A stretch of DNA of 64,000 bases from Methylobacterium cerastii (GTDB taxonomy: Bacteria; Pseudomonadota; Alphaproteobacteria; Rhizobiales; Beijerinckiaceae). The notes beneath the pieces are model-generated. The model was not told where the DNA came from. It saw only the letters and a program-made list of their open reading frames with translations, and did not search any database. This document shows, piece by piece, positions 8,197-19,022 of this stretch (position 1 is its first letter; each line of letters begins with the position of its first letter). Location of the stretch: positions 104,194 through 168,193 of the forward strand of contig NZ_BPQG01000036.1 in NCBI RefSeq assembly GCF_022179125.1. The letters run 5' to 3'. The position numbers were made by a program, and so were the translations under genes.

Positions 8197-8883
8197 TCAT
8201 CCCCGTCGGCGCAGCTCGGCGAGGTAGCTGCGCAGCAACGTCACCCGTCGCGGGCGGAAGCTGGTGCCGGCCGGCTCCGCCCCCGCGATCCGGTCTGCCC
8301 GGAACATGCGGAACGCCTCGCGCAGGCAGCACCAGGCGAGCACCGTCATCTTGTCGTCGAGGTAGACGATGGAGAGCGGCAGGATCGTGCGGACGCTCGT
8401 CGCCCCGTCCTTGTCCGCGTACCGGATGGTCACCGCCTCCTCGCGCCAGCACCCGGACCGGATCGCTGCCATGTCGACGGTCGCCGGATAGCGCGTCCCG
8501 AACCGGCGGACCTGCGAGACGGCGTGAAGCAGGTGCTGCTCGCGCCGGTCTGGCAGGGTCGCCGCAACCTTGGCCAGGACCGAGGCGGCGGCCTCCGCGA
8601 GCGCCGGGTCGCCCATGTGCCGGACCTCGCCGAGACCCAGCACCAGCGCCTCGATCTCGATCCGGTCGAAGGTCTGCGGCGGCAGCGCGACGTCCTCGAC
8701 GAGGCGATAGCCGTAGCCGCGCTCGCCCTCGATCCCGGCTCCGGCGGTGCGCAGGCTGTCGATGTCGCGATAGATCGAGCGCAGCGACACGCCGGTCTCC
8801 TCGGCGAGCCGGGCCGCCGTGACCGGCGCCGGCAGGACGCGCATCGCGTGGAGCAATCGAAGCAGCCGGTCGGCTCGGGCCAT
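8197..8883 (-). CDS. YafY-family transcriptional regulator (HTH-11 plus WYL domain)
   Basis: 228 aa. An N-terminal winged helix (RADRLLRLLHAM, then TAARLAEETGVSLRSIYRDI, residues 1-60) is followed by a WYL-type sensor domain (about 135-210) with the pattern SIVYLDDKMTVLAWCCLREAFRMFRADRI. This is the YafY/DeoR-like type. WYL domains bind small ligands or nucleic acid and switch DNA binding. The ATG at 8881-8883 begins the typical MARADRL start. The gene is divergent from the GST gene with 73 nt between starts, so it probably controls that gene and itself. Confidence 0.88.
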   Translation of the reverse strand: MARADRLLRLLHAMRVLPAPVTAARLAEETGVSLRSIYRDIDSLRTAGAGIEGERGYGYRLVEDVALPPQTFDRIEIEALVLGLGEVRHMGDPALAEAAASVLAKVAATLPDRREQHLLHAVSQVRRFGTRYPATVDMAAIRSGCWREEAVTIRYADKDGATSVRTILPLSIVYLDDKMTVLAWCCLREAFRMFRADRIAGAEPAGTSFRPRRVTLLRSYLAELRRRG

Positions 8884-8956
8884 CGTGCAACTGACGGAAA
8901 CTGGCAGGTGGACCTGGCTAGACCATCCCCTGCCGACCCGCCAGCAGGAGCCCGCC

Positions 8957-9559
8957 ATGATCACGCTCTATCATTCCCCCAACAGCCGATCGACCCGCAT
9001 CGTCGCCCTGCTCAAGGAGCTCCATGCACTGGATCACGTGCGCATCGAGCGGGTGACGATCCCGCGCACGGACGGATCGGGGGCTCGCGACCCGGCCAAC
9101 CCGCATCCCGAGGGCAAGGTGCCGCTGCTCGACGACGACGGCACGCTGGTGCGCGAGTCGAGCGCCATCGTGCAGCACCTCGCCGACCTGTTCCCGAAGT
9201 CGGGGCTCGCCATCCCCCACGGGCACAGGCAGCGCGGCGCCTACCTTGGATGGCTCGCCTGGTACGCCGGCGTCCTGGAGCCGGTGCTGATCGTCGAGGC
9301 TGCCGGACTGGACCATCCGCTCCTGAGGCAGACGTTCCGAGGCGGCGCGGAGGCCCGGGCGCGTCTGGCTTCGGCGCTCGGCGACAGCCCGTTCCTGCTC
9401 GGGGACCGCTTCACCGCGGCCGACCTGCTGCTGCACTCGCCCTTCGCGTGGTTCGGCAAGCCCGGCGTGCCGGCGATCGACGCCTGGGTCGACCGCTGCA
9501 CCGCGCGGCCGGGCGCCGCCTTCGCGGCGGCCTTCGACGCGGCGCCGCCGGCGCCCTGA
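8957..9559 (+). CDS. glutathione S-transferase family protein
   Basis: 200 aa. The thioredoxin-like N-terminal domain (ITLYHSPNSRSTRIVALLKEL, then GKVPLLDDDGTLVRESSAIVQ with the Glu-Ser that holds the glutathione gamma-Glu) and the all-alpha C-terminal domain (RFTAADLLL N-capping box near 155) are both complete. Ser/Asn near residues 8-10 is the likely thiol-activating site. The reaction is conjugation or reduction with glutathione; the substrate is unknown. AGGAG lies 6 nt before the ATG. Divergent from the WYL regulator, its probable controller. Confidence 0.88.
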   Translation: MITLYHSPNSRSTRIVALLKELHALDHVRIERVTIPRTDGSGARDPANPHPEGKVPLLDDDGTLVRESSAIVQHLADLFPKSGLAIPHGHRQRGAYLGWLAWYAGVLEPVLIVEAAGLDHPLLRQTFRGGAEARARLASALGDSPFLLGDRFTAADLLLHSPFAWFGKPGVPAIDAWVDRCTARPGAAFAAAFDAAPPAP

Positions 9560-9578
9560 ACTGCCGGGCCACGATCAT

Positions 9579-9613
9579 GAAAAAGCCGCCGCGGGGCGAA
9601 CCCGCGGCGGCTT
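9579..9613 (-). terminator. terminator of acnA, hairpin between convergent genes
   Basis: A 13-bp stem (AAGCCGCCGCGGG / CCCGCGGCGGCTT) with a 5-nt loop. On the minus strand it ends in five T residues, the polarity needed for acnA, which stops at 9661. The same hairpin could also end the GST transcript, but with a weaker T stretch. Confidence 0.85.
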
Positions 9614-9660
9614 GACGATGCTTCGGTTCGGGGCGGCCCGAAGGCCGCCCGGCCCGTGGT

Positions 9661-12360
<2,700 letters not shown>

Positions 12361-12627
12361 GGCTGGTCTGATCCTCGCTGGCGTTTGTCGAACACGCGCA
12401 GGCATAACCCGCGCCACGAAACCGGTGTTCGGCCTGACTGCGCTCGCAGGGAGCGCGCGCCGCCCCGGGGGTGCCCGGGCAGGAGGGTGCGCGAGGAGCG
12501 AATTGGACGCTCGAAGGTCGCGCGGCGCAGCCTGGGGACCGTATAGAACGATTCGAATCTGCCCGCTACCGTGTCGCGGGTGACAGTGCCGCGAGGCTGT
12601 CCGCCCCCGCGGCCTTCTCCGCCCGGC

Positions 12628-12834
12628 TCAGGCGGTGGCCTCCGGCGCCGGGCCGCCGAAGCAGCGCCGCACCGCCGCCCAGAACGCGGCCTGCTCGTCC
12701 CGGGTGCAGAGCGCGACCCGCGCCTCCACGATCGCGCGGCCGGCGACCGCATCGGGGTCTTGGGCCATCTCGGCTTCCGTCCGGGCTTGCGGATCGTTCA
12801 CGCGAAGCTTCGCGGAGTGCGAGGGCTTGGTCAT
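12628..12834 (-). CDS. small hypothetical protein
   Basis: 68 aa, hydrophilic, no signal peptide or membrane segment. An exact GGAGG lies 8 nt before the ATG at 12832-12834, which is the main reason to believe in it. The sequence is charged and Ala-rich with a helical look ([20 protein letters not shown]). I do not recognise the family. It is separated from acnA by 267 nt and is divergent from the RelBE-like module. Confidence 0.5.
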   Translation of the reverse strand: MTKPSHSAKLRVNDPQARTEAEMAQDPDAVAGRAIVEARVALCTRDEQAAFWAAVRRCFGGPAPEATA

Positions 12835-13048
12835 GGCGACATCCTCCGTGTCGGCGGTGCGTCCCGGCGTCCCAAGATCGCGGAACGCCGCTTGCCCCGG
12901 GACGGGGGAGGTTGCGCGGCTCCGCCGCCTCGCGCAACCGGGCAAGGCGGCGCGGGGGCCGCGGGCTTCATCGTGATCGCAGGACGCGGCAGGGCGAATG
13001 GACGGATGCGCGCCGCCATCGTAAGCCTTGCGCGCGCTGGAGACTGCC

Positions 13049-13273
13049 ATGCTCGCCCTCGACTTGCCGCCGGAGATCGAACGCCGCCTCGACGCCCTGG
13101 CCAGACGCACCGGCCGCAGCGCGGACGACCACGTGCGCGAGGCGATCCAGGACCATCTCGACGAGATCGAGGACGTCGAGATCGCGGAGAGCCGGGTCGC
13201 AGCCCTGCAGCGCGGCGAGAGCCAGGCCGTTCCCCTGCGGGCGGTTATGGACCGATATGGCTTGGCGGATTGA
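13049..13273 (+). CDS. RelB/ParD-like antitoxin
   Basis: 74 aa. The N-terminal part ([36 protein letters not shown]) has the ribbon-helix-helix shape of small antitoxins: a short beta strand, then two helices. The C-terminal tail ([25 protein letters not shown]) is the usual toxin-wrapping part. GGAG precedes the ATG at 13049. Its end overlaps the toxin gene start by 17 nt, as in type II modules. It should dimerise, bind its own promoter and neutralise the RelE-like partner. Confidence 0.85.
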   Translation: MLALDLPPEIERRLDALARRTGRSADDHVREAIQDHLDEIEDVEIAESRVAALQRGESQAVPLRAVMDRYGLAD

Positions 13274-13511
13274 GTTCGAACGGTCCGCGGAACGCGAACT
13301 CGACAAGCTCGACCGAGAGACAACCACGCGGATTCTCCGCTTTCTTCAGGACCGCCTATCGCCCTCGAACGATCCGCGAAGCCTCGGTGAAGCGCTGAAG
13401 GGTTCGCGGCTGGGCGGCCTCTGGAAATATCGGGTCGGCGACTATCGGATCATTGCATCGATCGAGGACGAGACCGTTCGGATCGGCCACCGCCGGGCCG
13501 TCTACCGTTAA
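13257..13511 (+). CDS. RelE/ParE-superfamily toxin
   Basis: 84 aa with the compact RelE fold: [18 protein letters not shown] at the start, then [20 protein letters not shown] and [10 protein letters not shown], the typical strand-rich end with basic residues. RelE homologues cut mRNA on the ribosome and ParE homologues poison gyrase; the [13 protein letters not shown] type is more RelE-like. Overlaps the antitoxin gene by 17 nt. It ends 35 nt before ccmA in the same direction, so read-through into ccmA is possible. Confidence 0.85.
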   Translation: MAWRIEFERSAERELDKLDRETTTRILRFLQDRLSPSNDPRSLGEALKGSRLGGLWKYRVGDYRIIASIEDETVRIGHRRAVYR

Positions 13512-13546
13512 ATCGAGACGTTTCACCTCCTGAACAGGCAACCTTC

Positions 13547-14194
13547 GTGCGGCTGACCGTTGACGCCCTCACTTGCCGCCGCTCGGGGCGAAGGATCTTC
13601 TCCGGGCTGTCCTTCGCGATCGGTCCGGGCGAAGCGATCACCGTCACCGGCCGCAACGGGGCGGGCAAGTCGAGCCTGCTCGCGATCCTGTCCGGGCGGC
13701 TGCGGCCGGATTCCGGGCGCCTCACCGTCCACGACATGGGCGAAGCGGCGCTTCCCGAATGCTTGCACGCGGTCGGCCATCGCGACGGGCTGAAGAGCAG
13801 CCTGACGGCGGCCGAGAACCTCGCCTTCGCCCAAAGCCTACTGGGGACGAAGCGGCTGAGCCCGCGGGCGGCGCTCGACCGGCTCGGCCTCGCCCACGCC
13901 CTGGACCTGCCGGTCGCCTACCTGTCCGCCGGGCAGCGGCGCCGGGTGGCGCTCGCCCGCCTCCTCGTCTGCGCCCGCCCGCTCTGGCTTCTCGACGAGC
14001 CGACGGCGGCCCTCGACACCGCGTCGCAGGGCGTGCTCGCCGGGCTGATGGCCGAGCATCGGGCGGCGGGCGGCCTCGTCATCGCCGCCACCCACCAGGC
14101 CCTCGGCCTCGACGACGCGCGCAACCTCCACATCGCGCAGGCCGCGCCGCGGGCGCCCGAGCCGGCGGCCGACTCGGAGGAGGTTTGGGCGTGA
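13547..14194 (+). CDS. ccmA: heme exporter ATP-binding protein CcmA
   Basis: 215 aa ABC ATPase: Walker A GRNGAGKSS, signature LSAGQRRRVALARLL, Walker B LWLLDEP, switch His in ATHQ. With CcmB, CcmC and CcmD it forms the complex that releases holo-CcmE so that heme can reach apocytochrome c in the periplasm. Starts with GTG at 13547, and its TGA overlaps the GTG of ccmB by 2 nt (translational coupling). No strong ribosome binding site is seen. Confidence 0.93.
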   Translation: MRLTVDALTCRRSGRRIFSGLSFAIGPGEAITVTGRNGAGKSSLLAILSGRLRPDSGRLTVHDMGEAALPECLHAVGHRDGLKSSLTAAENLAFAQSLLGTKRLSPRAALDRLGLAHALDLPVAYLSAGQRRRVALARLLVCARPLWLLDEPTAALDTASQGVLAGLMAEHRAAGGLVIAATHQALGLDDARNLHIAQAAPRAPEPAADSEEVWA

Positions 14195-14859
14195 TCCGCA
14201 TCCTCGTCGCCCTCGTCGCCCGCGACCTGACGCTGGCCTCCCGCGTCGGCGGGTCGGGCATGCTGTCGCTGGTCTTCTTCCTGATGATCGTCGCGCTGGT
14301 GCCGTTCGCGCTCGGCCCCGACCTCAACCTGCTCTCGCGGATCGGCCCGGCGATCCTGTGGCTCTCGGCGGTGCTGGCGACGCTGATCGGACTCGACCGC
14401 CTGTTCCAGGCCGACGAGGAGGATGGCTCCCTCGACCTGATGACCGCGGCCCCGGTTCCGCTCGAACTCGTGGTGCTGGCCAAGGTGATCGCGCACTGGC
14501 TCACCACCGGGCTGCCGCTGGCGCTGGCCTCGCCGCTGTTCGGGCTGCTGGTGGCGCTGGACGGCACCGCCATGGCCGCGACCGCGCTGACGCTGCTCGT
14601 GGGCACGCCGGCGCTCACCTTCGTGGGTGCGGTGGGCGCCGCGCTCACCGCCTCGATCCGTCGGGGCGGCCTGATCCTCGCCGTGCTGGTGCTGCCCCTG
14701 ATGATCCCGACGCTGATCTTCGGCGTCTCGGCGGCGCAGTCGGCGCTCGGTGGCACCGTGCCCTTCGCGACCCCGCTGATGATCCTGACCGGCCTCAGCC
14801 TGATCGCGGCCCTGGTCGGGACCTTCGCCGCGGCGGCGGCCCTGCGCTGGTCGGAATGA
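14191..14859 (+). CDS. ccmB: heme exporter membrane protein CcmB
   Basis: 222 aa, about six transmembrane helices (first at about 20-45, last at about 195-218). The family features ARDLTLASR at the start, RLFQADEEDGSLDLM and PVPLELVVLAK are present. It is the membrane part of the CcmAB ABC complex. GTG start at 14191 within the ccmA stop. The cytochrome c maturation genes are interrupted after it. Confidence 0.93.
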   Translation: MIRILVALVARDLTLASRVGGSGMLSLVFFLMIVALVPFALGPDLNLLSRIGPAILWLSAVLATLIGLDRLFQADEEDGSLDLMTAAPVPLELVVLAKVIAHWLTTGLPLALASPLFGLLVALDGTAMAATALTLLVGTPALTFVGAVGAALTASIRRGGLILAVLVLPLMIPTLIFGVSAAQSALGGTVPFATPLMILTGLSLIAALVGTFAAAAALRWSE

Positions 14860-14989
14860 GCCCGGGACGCTGAGGCAAGAGATCGGAACGGAGGTGCAAT
14901 TTCCTTTGCGCCGCACTGCCTTATCAGACGTCCTGCAGGGGCGGCGCGAAGGGTTCGCCCGCCCTGTCAGATTCGATGGGGACGTACCG

Positions 14990-15337
14990 ATGAAGACCCT
15001 GATGTCCGCGCTGCTCCTGGCGCTTCTCGCGACCGCACCCGCCGCCGCCGCCGGCGCCTTCGCCGTGGACACCGAAGAGGGCCAGAAGGCCGGCGACGAG
15101 GGCTACGGCATCGGCTGGGGCGATTCGCGCGAGGCCGCCGGCGCCGCCGCGATGCGGCAATGCGCCAAGATGGGCAACGACAACTGCAAGGTCGTGGCCC
15201 GCTTCGACAGCTGCGGCGCCTACGTCTCCAACCGCACCACCTACGGCGTCGGCTGGGGCCGCACCGAGGCCGCCGCCAAGGAGATGGCCTTCGACAAGTG
15301 TCCGAACTGCAAGCTCGTCCTTTCCGAGTGCGAATGA
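14990..15337 (+). CDS. exported DUF4189-like protein
   Basis: 115 aa. A signal peptide (LMSALLLALLATAPAAAAG) is followed by a DUF4189-type domain: GYGIGWGDSREAAGAAAMRQC and a second similar half YGVGWGRTEAAAKEMAFDKC, with six cysteines that probably pair in the periplasm. The two WGxxxxAA halves look like an internal duplication. Function is unknown. It lies between ccmB and the YefM-YoeB module in the same direction; a link to cytochrome c assembly through cysteine chemistry is possible but only by position. Confidence 0.75.
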   Translation: MKTLMSALLLALLATAPAAAAGAFAVDTEEGQKAGDEGYGIGWGDSREAAGAAAMRQCAKMGNDNCKVVARFDSCGAYVSNRTTYGVGWGRTEAAAKEMAFDKCPNCKLVLSECE

Positions 15338-15401
15338 TCCGGGGCGCCTGAACGCCGACGGGCTTCCGGGTCCGCGAAGCACGATCCTTCCGCGCTCGAC
15401 C

Positions 15402-15431
15402 TTGCGCCGTGGCATCATCGCGCGATATGTA
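15402..15431 (+). promoter_or_regulatory. putative promoter of the yefM-yoeB module
   Basis: TTGCGC (15402-15407) and TATGTA (15426-15431) are spaced by 18 nt, close to sigma-70 -35 and -10 elements. The operator at 15428-15445 overlaps the -10, which would allow repression. Predicted from sequence only. Confidence 0.4.
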
Positions 15432-15445
15432 CGTTCTCCTGTACA
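15428..15445. promoter_or_regulatory. YefM-type operator, two TGTAC(A/G) half sites
   Basis: TGTACG at 15428-15433 and TGTACA at 15440-15445, with centres 12 bp apart. In E. coli yefM-yoeB the repressor binds two repeats with a TGTACA core and similar spacing (from memory). The site lies 15 nt before the yefM start and overlaps the putative -10. Confidence 0.65.
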
Positions 15446-15460
15446 GATCGGATGGTTGTC

Positions 15461-15715
15461 ATGGCGCAAGTCGGCTTGACCGAGCTTCGGCGGAACTTCG
15501 CCGCGCATCTCGACCAGGTTGAGAACGACCGATCGGAACTGGTCGTCACGCGGCAGAACCACGAGCCTCTCGTGATTCTGCCGCTCGCAGAACTCGATCA
15601 GCTGCGCGAGACGCTCCATCTCCTCGGCACGCCGGCCAACGCGAAGCGGCTTCTCGAAGCCGCCGCCCAGATCGAGGCCGGTGGCGGGTCCGAACACGAT
15701 CTGATCGAGGGGTGA
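15461..15715 (+). CDS. yefM: YefM/Phd-family antitoxin
   Basis: 84 aa. The N-terminal Phd/YefM DNA-binding part ([42 protein letters not shown]) is complete, followed by the helix that binds the toxin ([20 protein letters not shown]). The ATG at 15461 fits the family start; an in-frame ATG at 15452 would add three residues. The stop overlaps the GTG of yoeB. It should bind the TGTACA-type operator and repress the module alone or with the toxin. Confidence 0.88.
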   Translation: MAQVGLTELRRNFAAHLDQVENDRSELVVTRQNHEPLVILPLAELDQLRETLHLLGTPANAKRLLEAAAQIEAGGGSEHDLIEG

Positions 15716-15981
15716 AGCTCCTCTGGGCCGACCACGCCTGGGAAGATTACCTGTTCTGGCAGGCATCCGACCCCGCAACCCTCAAGCGCATCAACGATTT
15801 GATCCGCGAGGTCCGGCGGACGCCGTTCACCGGCATCGGCAAACCCGAGCCGCTGCGCGGCAACCTGAGCGGATGGTGGTCTCGGCGGATCACCGGCTCC
15901 CACCGCCTCGTCTACCGGGTCGGCGGCCATGGTGAGACGCAGGCCGTCGAGATCCTGCAATGCCGGTGGCGCTACGCCTGA
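15712..15981 (+). CDS. yoeB: YoeB-family toxin with an altered C-terminal active-site residue
   Basis: 89 aa, GTG start at 15712 overlapping the antitoxin stop. Clear YoeB: begins [16 protein letters not shown] and has [14 protein letters not shown] and [15 protein letters not shown]. Catalytic Glu46 and Arg65 of E. coli YoeB are kept. The end should read CRYHY with catalytic His83; here it is CRWRYA, so that His is Arg87 (codon CGC, one base from CAC). YoeB is a ribosome-dependent mRNA nuclease; this copy may be weakened or dead. Located between the DUF4189 gene and ccmC. Confidence 0.88.
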   Translation: MKLLWADHAWEDYLFWQASDPATLKRINDLIREVRRTPFTGIGKPEPLRGNLSGWWSRRITGSHRLVYRVGGHGETQAVEILQCRWRYA

Positions 15982-16064
15982 GCTCGGCGGCCTCCAGCTC
16001 GGCGTCCCCCTGCGCCAGACGTGCGCATTGCCGCTGCACCGCACCCCGCGCTAAGACATGGCCC

Positions 16065-16865
16065 ATGTCGACGCCCCTCTGGACGCGCCTGTCCAACCCG
16101 AGCCACTTCATGCGCTGGTCCGGCACGCTGGTGCCGTGGCTCGCCGCGATCTCGACCGCGATCCTCGCGCTCGGGCTGTACCTGTCGTGGTTCGTCGCCC
16201 CGCCAGACTACCAGCAGGGCGAGACCGTGCGGATCATGTTCATCCACGTGCCTGCGGCCTGGCTCGGGGTGTTCTTCTACGGCTCGATGAGCCTGTCGGC
16301 GATCGGCACCTTGGTCTGGCGCCATCCGCTCGCCGACGTGGCGCAGCGCGCCGCAGCCCCGATCGGGGCGGCCTTCACCCTGATCTGCCTCGTCACCGGC
16401 TCGCTCTGGGGCAAGCCGATGTGGGGCACCTACTGGGTCTGGGACGCGCGGCTCACCTCGATGCTGATCCTGTTCCTGATCTATTGCGGCATCATTGCCC
16501 TGTGGCGGACGATGGAGGATCCGAACCGGGCCGCCCGCTCCGTCGCGATCCTGACGCTCGTCGGCGCGATCAACCTGCCGATCATCAAGTTCTCCGTGAA
16601 CTGGTGGTCGACTCTGCACCAGCCGGCCTCGATCCTGCGCATGGGCGGCTCGACCATCGACCCGTCGATGCTCTACCCGCTGCTGGTGATGATCGGTGCC
16701 GCCACCCTCGGCGGCACCACTCTGCACCTCTACGCGATGCGCACCGAGATCATGCGCCGCCGCGTGCGGACGCTGACGATCCGCGAGGCGGAGCGCCTCG
16801 ACGCCGGCTCGACCGTGACGGCCTCCGAGGCCGGTCGCGCCCTGCCCCTCGGCCAGGCGGTCTGA
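16065..16865 (+). CDS. ccmC: heme-handling membrane protein CcmC
   Basis: 266 aa, six transmembrane helices. The heme-handling signature is intact: tryptophan-rich loop WGTYWVWDARLTS, with the two heme-ligand His regions HVPAAW and NWWSTLHQP. CcmC loads heme onto CcmE in the periplasm. The ATG at 16065 matches the family start. It lies 83 nt after yoeB, separated from ccmB by about 1.2 kb of inserted genes. Confidence 0.93.
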   Translation: MSTPLWTRLSNPSHFMRWSGTLVPWLAAISTAILALGLYLSWFVAPPDYQQGETVRIMFIHVPAAWLGVFFYGSMSLSAIGTLVWRHPLADVAQRAAAPIGAAFTLICLVTGSLWGKPMWGTYWVWDARLTSMLILFLIYCGIIALWRTMEDPNRAARSVAILTLVGAINLPIIKFSVNWWSTLHQPASILRMGGSTIDPSMLYPLLVMIGAATLGGTTLHLYAMRTEIMRRRVRTLTIREAERLDAGSTVTASEAGRALPLGQAV

Positions 16866-16900
16866 TCGCGGACGCGCCGTCCGCAAGGGAGATGCGGCTG

Positions 16901-17381
16901 ATGACCAAGGCGAGCCCGACGAAAGCGAGCACCTGCCTGTGGTTCGGCACCGACGCGGAGGCGGCGGTCCGCCTCTACGTCGACCTCGTTCCGGACTCGC
17001 GCATCGACCGCATCCAGCGCGTGGCCGGGCGGGGCGGCCGGCGATGCGATCCTCGTCGCCTTCACCCTCGGCGGCCAGAGTTTTCAGGCGCTGAACGGCG
17101 GCACGCCGGCCGAGTACGGCATGGCGGCCTCGATCTCGGTCGCCTGCGCCGACCAGGCGGAGGTCGACCGGCTCTGGGCGGGCCTCATCGCCGACGGGGG
17201 CGGCGCCATCATGTGCGGCTGGCTTCGCGACCGCTGGGGCGTGCCCTGGCAGATCGTGCCGGAGGTGCTGCCGCGCCTCCTGGCCGACCCCAACCCCGCC
17301 GTCTCGGCCCGCGTCTTCGCGGCCATGCAGACCATGGTCAAGCTGGACGTCGCCGCCCTCGAGCGGGCGGCGCAGGCATGA
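16901..17381 (+). pseudogene. VOC/PhnB-like protein gene with a frameshift
   Basis: The reading frame begins at ATG 16901 (AGGGA 10 nt upstream) and codes for a PhnB/3-demethylubiquinone methyltransferase-like VOC protein (STCLWFGTDAEAAVRLYVDL). Near 17027-17036, in the G-rich stretch GGGCGGGGC, the frame moves by one: the remainder (DAILVAFTLGGQSFQALNGG, then GWLRDRWGVPWQIVPEVL) continues in the next frame to the stop at 17381. One extra G would explain it. Restored, the protein would be about 160 aa, normal for the family. It may be a true pseudogene, a sequencing error in a homopolymer-like tract, or a rare programmed shift. It separates ccmC from ccmD. Confidence 0.8.
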
Positions 17382-17420
17382 GCGCGCTTCTGCACAAGCT
17401 CCTTCGGATTTCATAAACGC

Positions 17421-17573
17421 ATGAGTCTCGACCTCGGCAGCCACGGCGGCTTCATTCTCGCCTCCTACGCCTTCACCGCGCTGGTGATGGCGGGGCTCGT
17501 GCTCAACGCGGTCCGCGACCGGCGCGCGCAGCGGCGGGCGCTGTCCCAGCTCCAGGCGGAGGATCGCCGGTGA
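17421..17573 (+). CDS. ccmD: heme exporter protein CcmD
   Basis: 50 aa, with one membrane helix (FILASYAFTALVMAGLVLNAV, residues 11-31) followed by a basic tail (RDRRAQRRALSQLQ), the usual CcmD form. It helps release heme-loaded CcmE from the CcmABC complex. The TGA at 17571-17573 overlaps the GTG of ccmG, a typical ccmDG junction, which supports the call despite the small size. Confidence 0.9.
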   Translation: MSLDLGSHGGFILASYAFTALVMAGLVLNAVRDRRAQRRALSQLQAEDRR

Positions 17574-18163
17574 GCGTCGAGACCCCTCCGGAGCCGGTCC
17601 GCCGCTCGCTCCTCGTCGTCGTCCCGGTGCTGGCCTTCGCGGTGCTGGCGGCGGTGTTCTTCCTGCGCCTGCGCTCCGGCGCCGACCCAGCCGCCCTCCC
17701 CTCGGCGCTGATCGGCAAGCCGGTGCCGAGCTTCACCCTGCCGGCGGTGGCCGGCCTCACCGCCGACGGCAAGCCGGTGCCCGGCCTGTCGAGCGCCGAC
17801 CTGAAGGGCGGCGTCACGGTGCTCAACGTCTGGGCCTCGTGGTGCGCGCCGTGCCAGGTCGAGCATCCGATGCTGATGCGCTTGGCGCGCGAGCCCGGCA
17901 TCCGGCTCGTCGGGATCGACTACAAGGACGCCGCCGAGAACGGACGCCGGTTCCTGACGCGCAACGGCGTGCCGTTCCAGGCGGTGGGCCACGACGAGAC
18001 CGGCCGCGTCGGCATCGATTTCGGTGTCTACGGCGTGCCCGAGACCTTCATCATCGGCCCGGACGGCGTGATCCGCGACAAGCTCGTCGGTATCGTCACC
18101 CCGGAAAATCTCGCCGAGGTGATCGCCAAGATCCGCGCGGCCGGCAAGGTAGCCGCGAAGTAG
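17570..18163 (+). CDS. ccmG: thiol:disulfide oxidoreductase CcmG/DsbE
   Basis: 197 aa. An N-terminal membrane anchor (SLLVVVPVLAFAVLAAVFFL) is followed by a periplasmic thioredoxin fold with active site WCAPC (WASWCAPCQVEHP), the acidic GIDYKD region and the cis-Pro loop GVPETF. It reduces apocytochrome c thiols before heme attachment. GTG start overlapping ccmD. Last gene of the Ccm group; ccmE, ccmF and ccmH are not in the window. Confidence 0.93.
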   Translation: MSVETPPEPVRRSLLVVVPVLAFAVLAAVFFLRLRSGADPAALPSALIGKPVPSFTLPAVAGLTADGKPVPGLSSADLKGGVTVLNVWASWCAPCQVEHPMLMRLAREPGIRLVGIDYKDAAENGRRFLTRNGVPFQAVGHDETGRVGIDFGVYGVPETFIIGPDGVIRDKLVGIVTPENLAEVIAKIRAAGKVAAK

Positions 18164-18280
18164 GAAGGAAATTCTTCGTTGGCCCTGGCGGGCCGTCCGC
18201 CGCACCGGCGGCGGCGCGCGGTCGCGCTTGCCGCCGGCCGACGCCGTCGGGGCTGTCTCTGCGCGAGAACCTGCGCGCCG

Positions 18281-18889
18281 TTACACGTCGGACTTCCTGC
18301 GCTCGTAGCGGGTCAATAGCGGCGTCTGGGCGAGCGCGAACACGACGGTGAGCGGCATGATGCCGAACACCTTGAAGTTCACCCAGAAATCTTCGCTCTG
18401 CGTCCGCCACACCGCCTCGTTGAGCACGGCGAGCGCCAGGAAGAACAGCCCCCAGCGGAAGGTCAGCTTCCGCCAGCCCTCGTCGGTGAGCGAGAACACC
18501 GAGTCGAGCACCACCGAGAGCAGGGACTTGCCGAAGGCGAGGCCGCCGAGCAGCACCAGGCCGAACAGCGTGTTCACGATGGTGGGCTTCACCATGATGA
18601 AGGTCTTGTCCTGCAGGTAGAGCGTCAGCCCGCCGAAGACGACGACCACCACGCCCGACACCATCGGCATGATCGGCAGCCGGCGCACCAGGGCGAAGTG
18701 CACGGCGAGCGCCACGACGGTCGCCACGATGAACACCCCGGTCGCCACGAACAGCTTGTGGTCGGGGTCTACGCCGAAGCGCTCGGCGTAGGCGTTGCCG
18801 AGGAAGAAGATCACCAGCGGCCCGAGTTCGAGCGCCAGCTTGGGGAGCGGCGCGAGGTGTCGGCGCGGGGGTACGGATTCGATCTGCAT
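18281..18889 (-). CDS. yciB: inner membrane septation protein A, YciB/IspZ family
   Basis: 202 aa with five or six hydrophobic segments. The family's core [20 protein letters not shown] and [21 protein letters not shown] are clear. YciB acts at the inner membrane in cell-envelope or division processes; Shigella lacking it fails to septate properly. The start is either ATG 18889 or 18892. In many relatives it stands next to dapF-mtaB-ftsY; here ftsY is 2.1 kb away and the epimerase and LysR genes lie between. It converges on ccmG. Confidence 0.88.
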   Translation of the reverse strand: MQIESVPPRRHLAPLPKLALELGPLVIFFLGNAYAERFGVDPDHKLFVATGVFIVATVVALAVHFALVRRLPIMPMVSGVVVVVFGGLTLYLQDKTFIMVKPTIVNTLFGLVLLGGLAFGKSLLSVVLDSVFSLTDEGWRKLTFRWGLFFLALAVLNEAVWRTQSEDFWVNFKVFGIMPLTVVFALAQTPLLTRYERRKSDV

Positions 18890-19022
18890 CATGCTGGCCA
18901 GGGAGCCGGAACGGGCCCATCGCGTCGATGCGTCTGTATCGATGACGACGGGTGCGGTCCACCGGGGCTGCCGGCACGGGCCGGATGCCGGCCGGCCCTG
19001 CGCCATCGTGTCCTCGCCCCCG

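Noticed and set aside
12835-13048. Possible gene between the small hypothetical protein and the RelBE-like module
   Set aside because: Open frames here are short, lack a ribosome binding site and overlap the antisense of the known genes.
14924-15778. 284-codon minus-strand frame over the DUF4189 and yefM genes
   Set aside because: It is opposite genes with signal peptide, overlap and operator evidence, and its product has no domain.
18281-18892. Upstream ATG at 18892 as the yciB start
   Set aside because: Two adjacent ATG codons make the choice of start uncertain by one residue; the second was used. This is not a separate feature.
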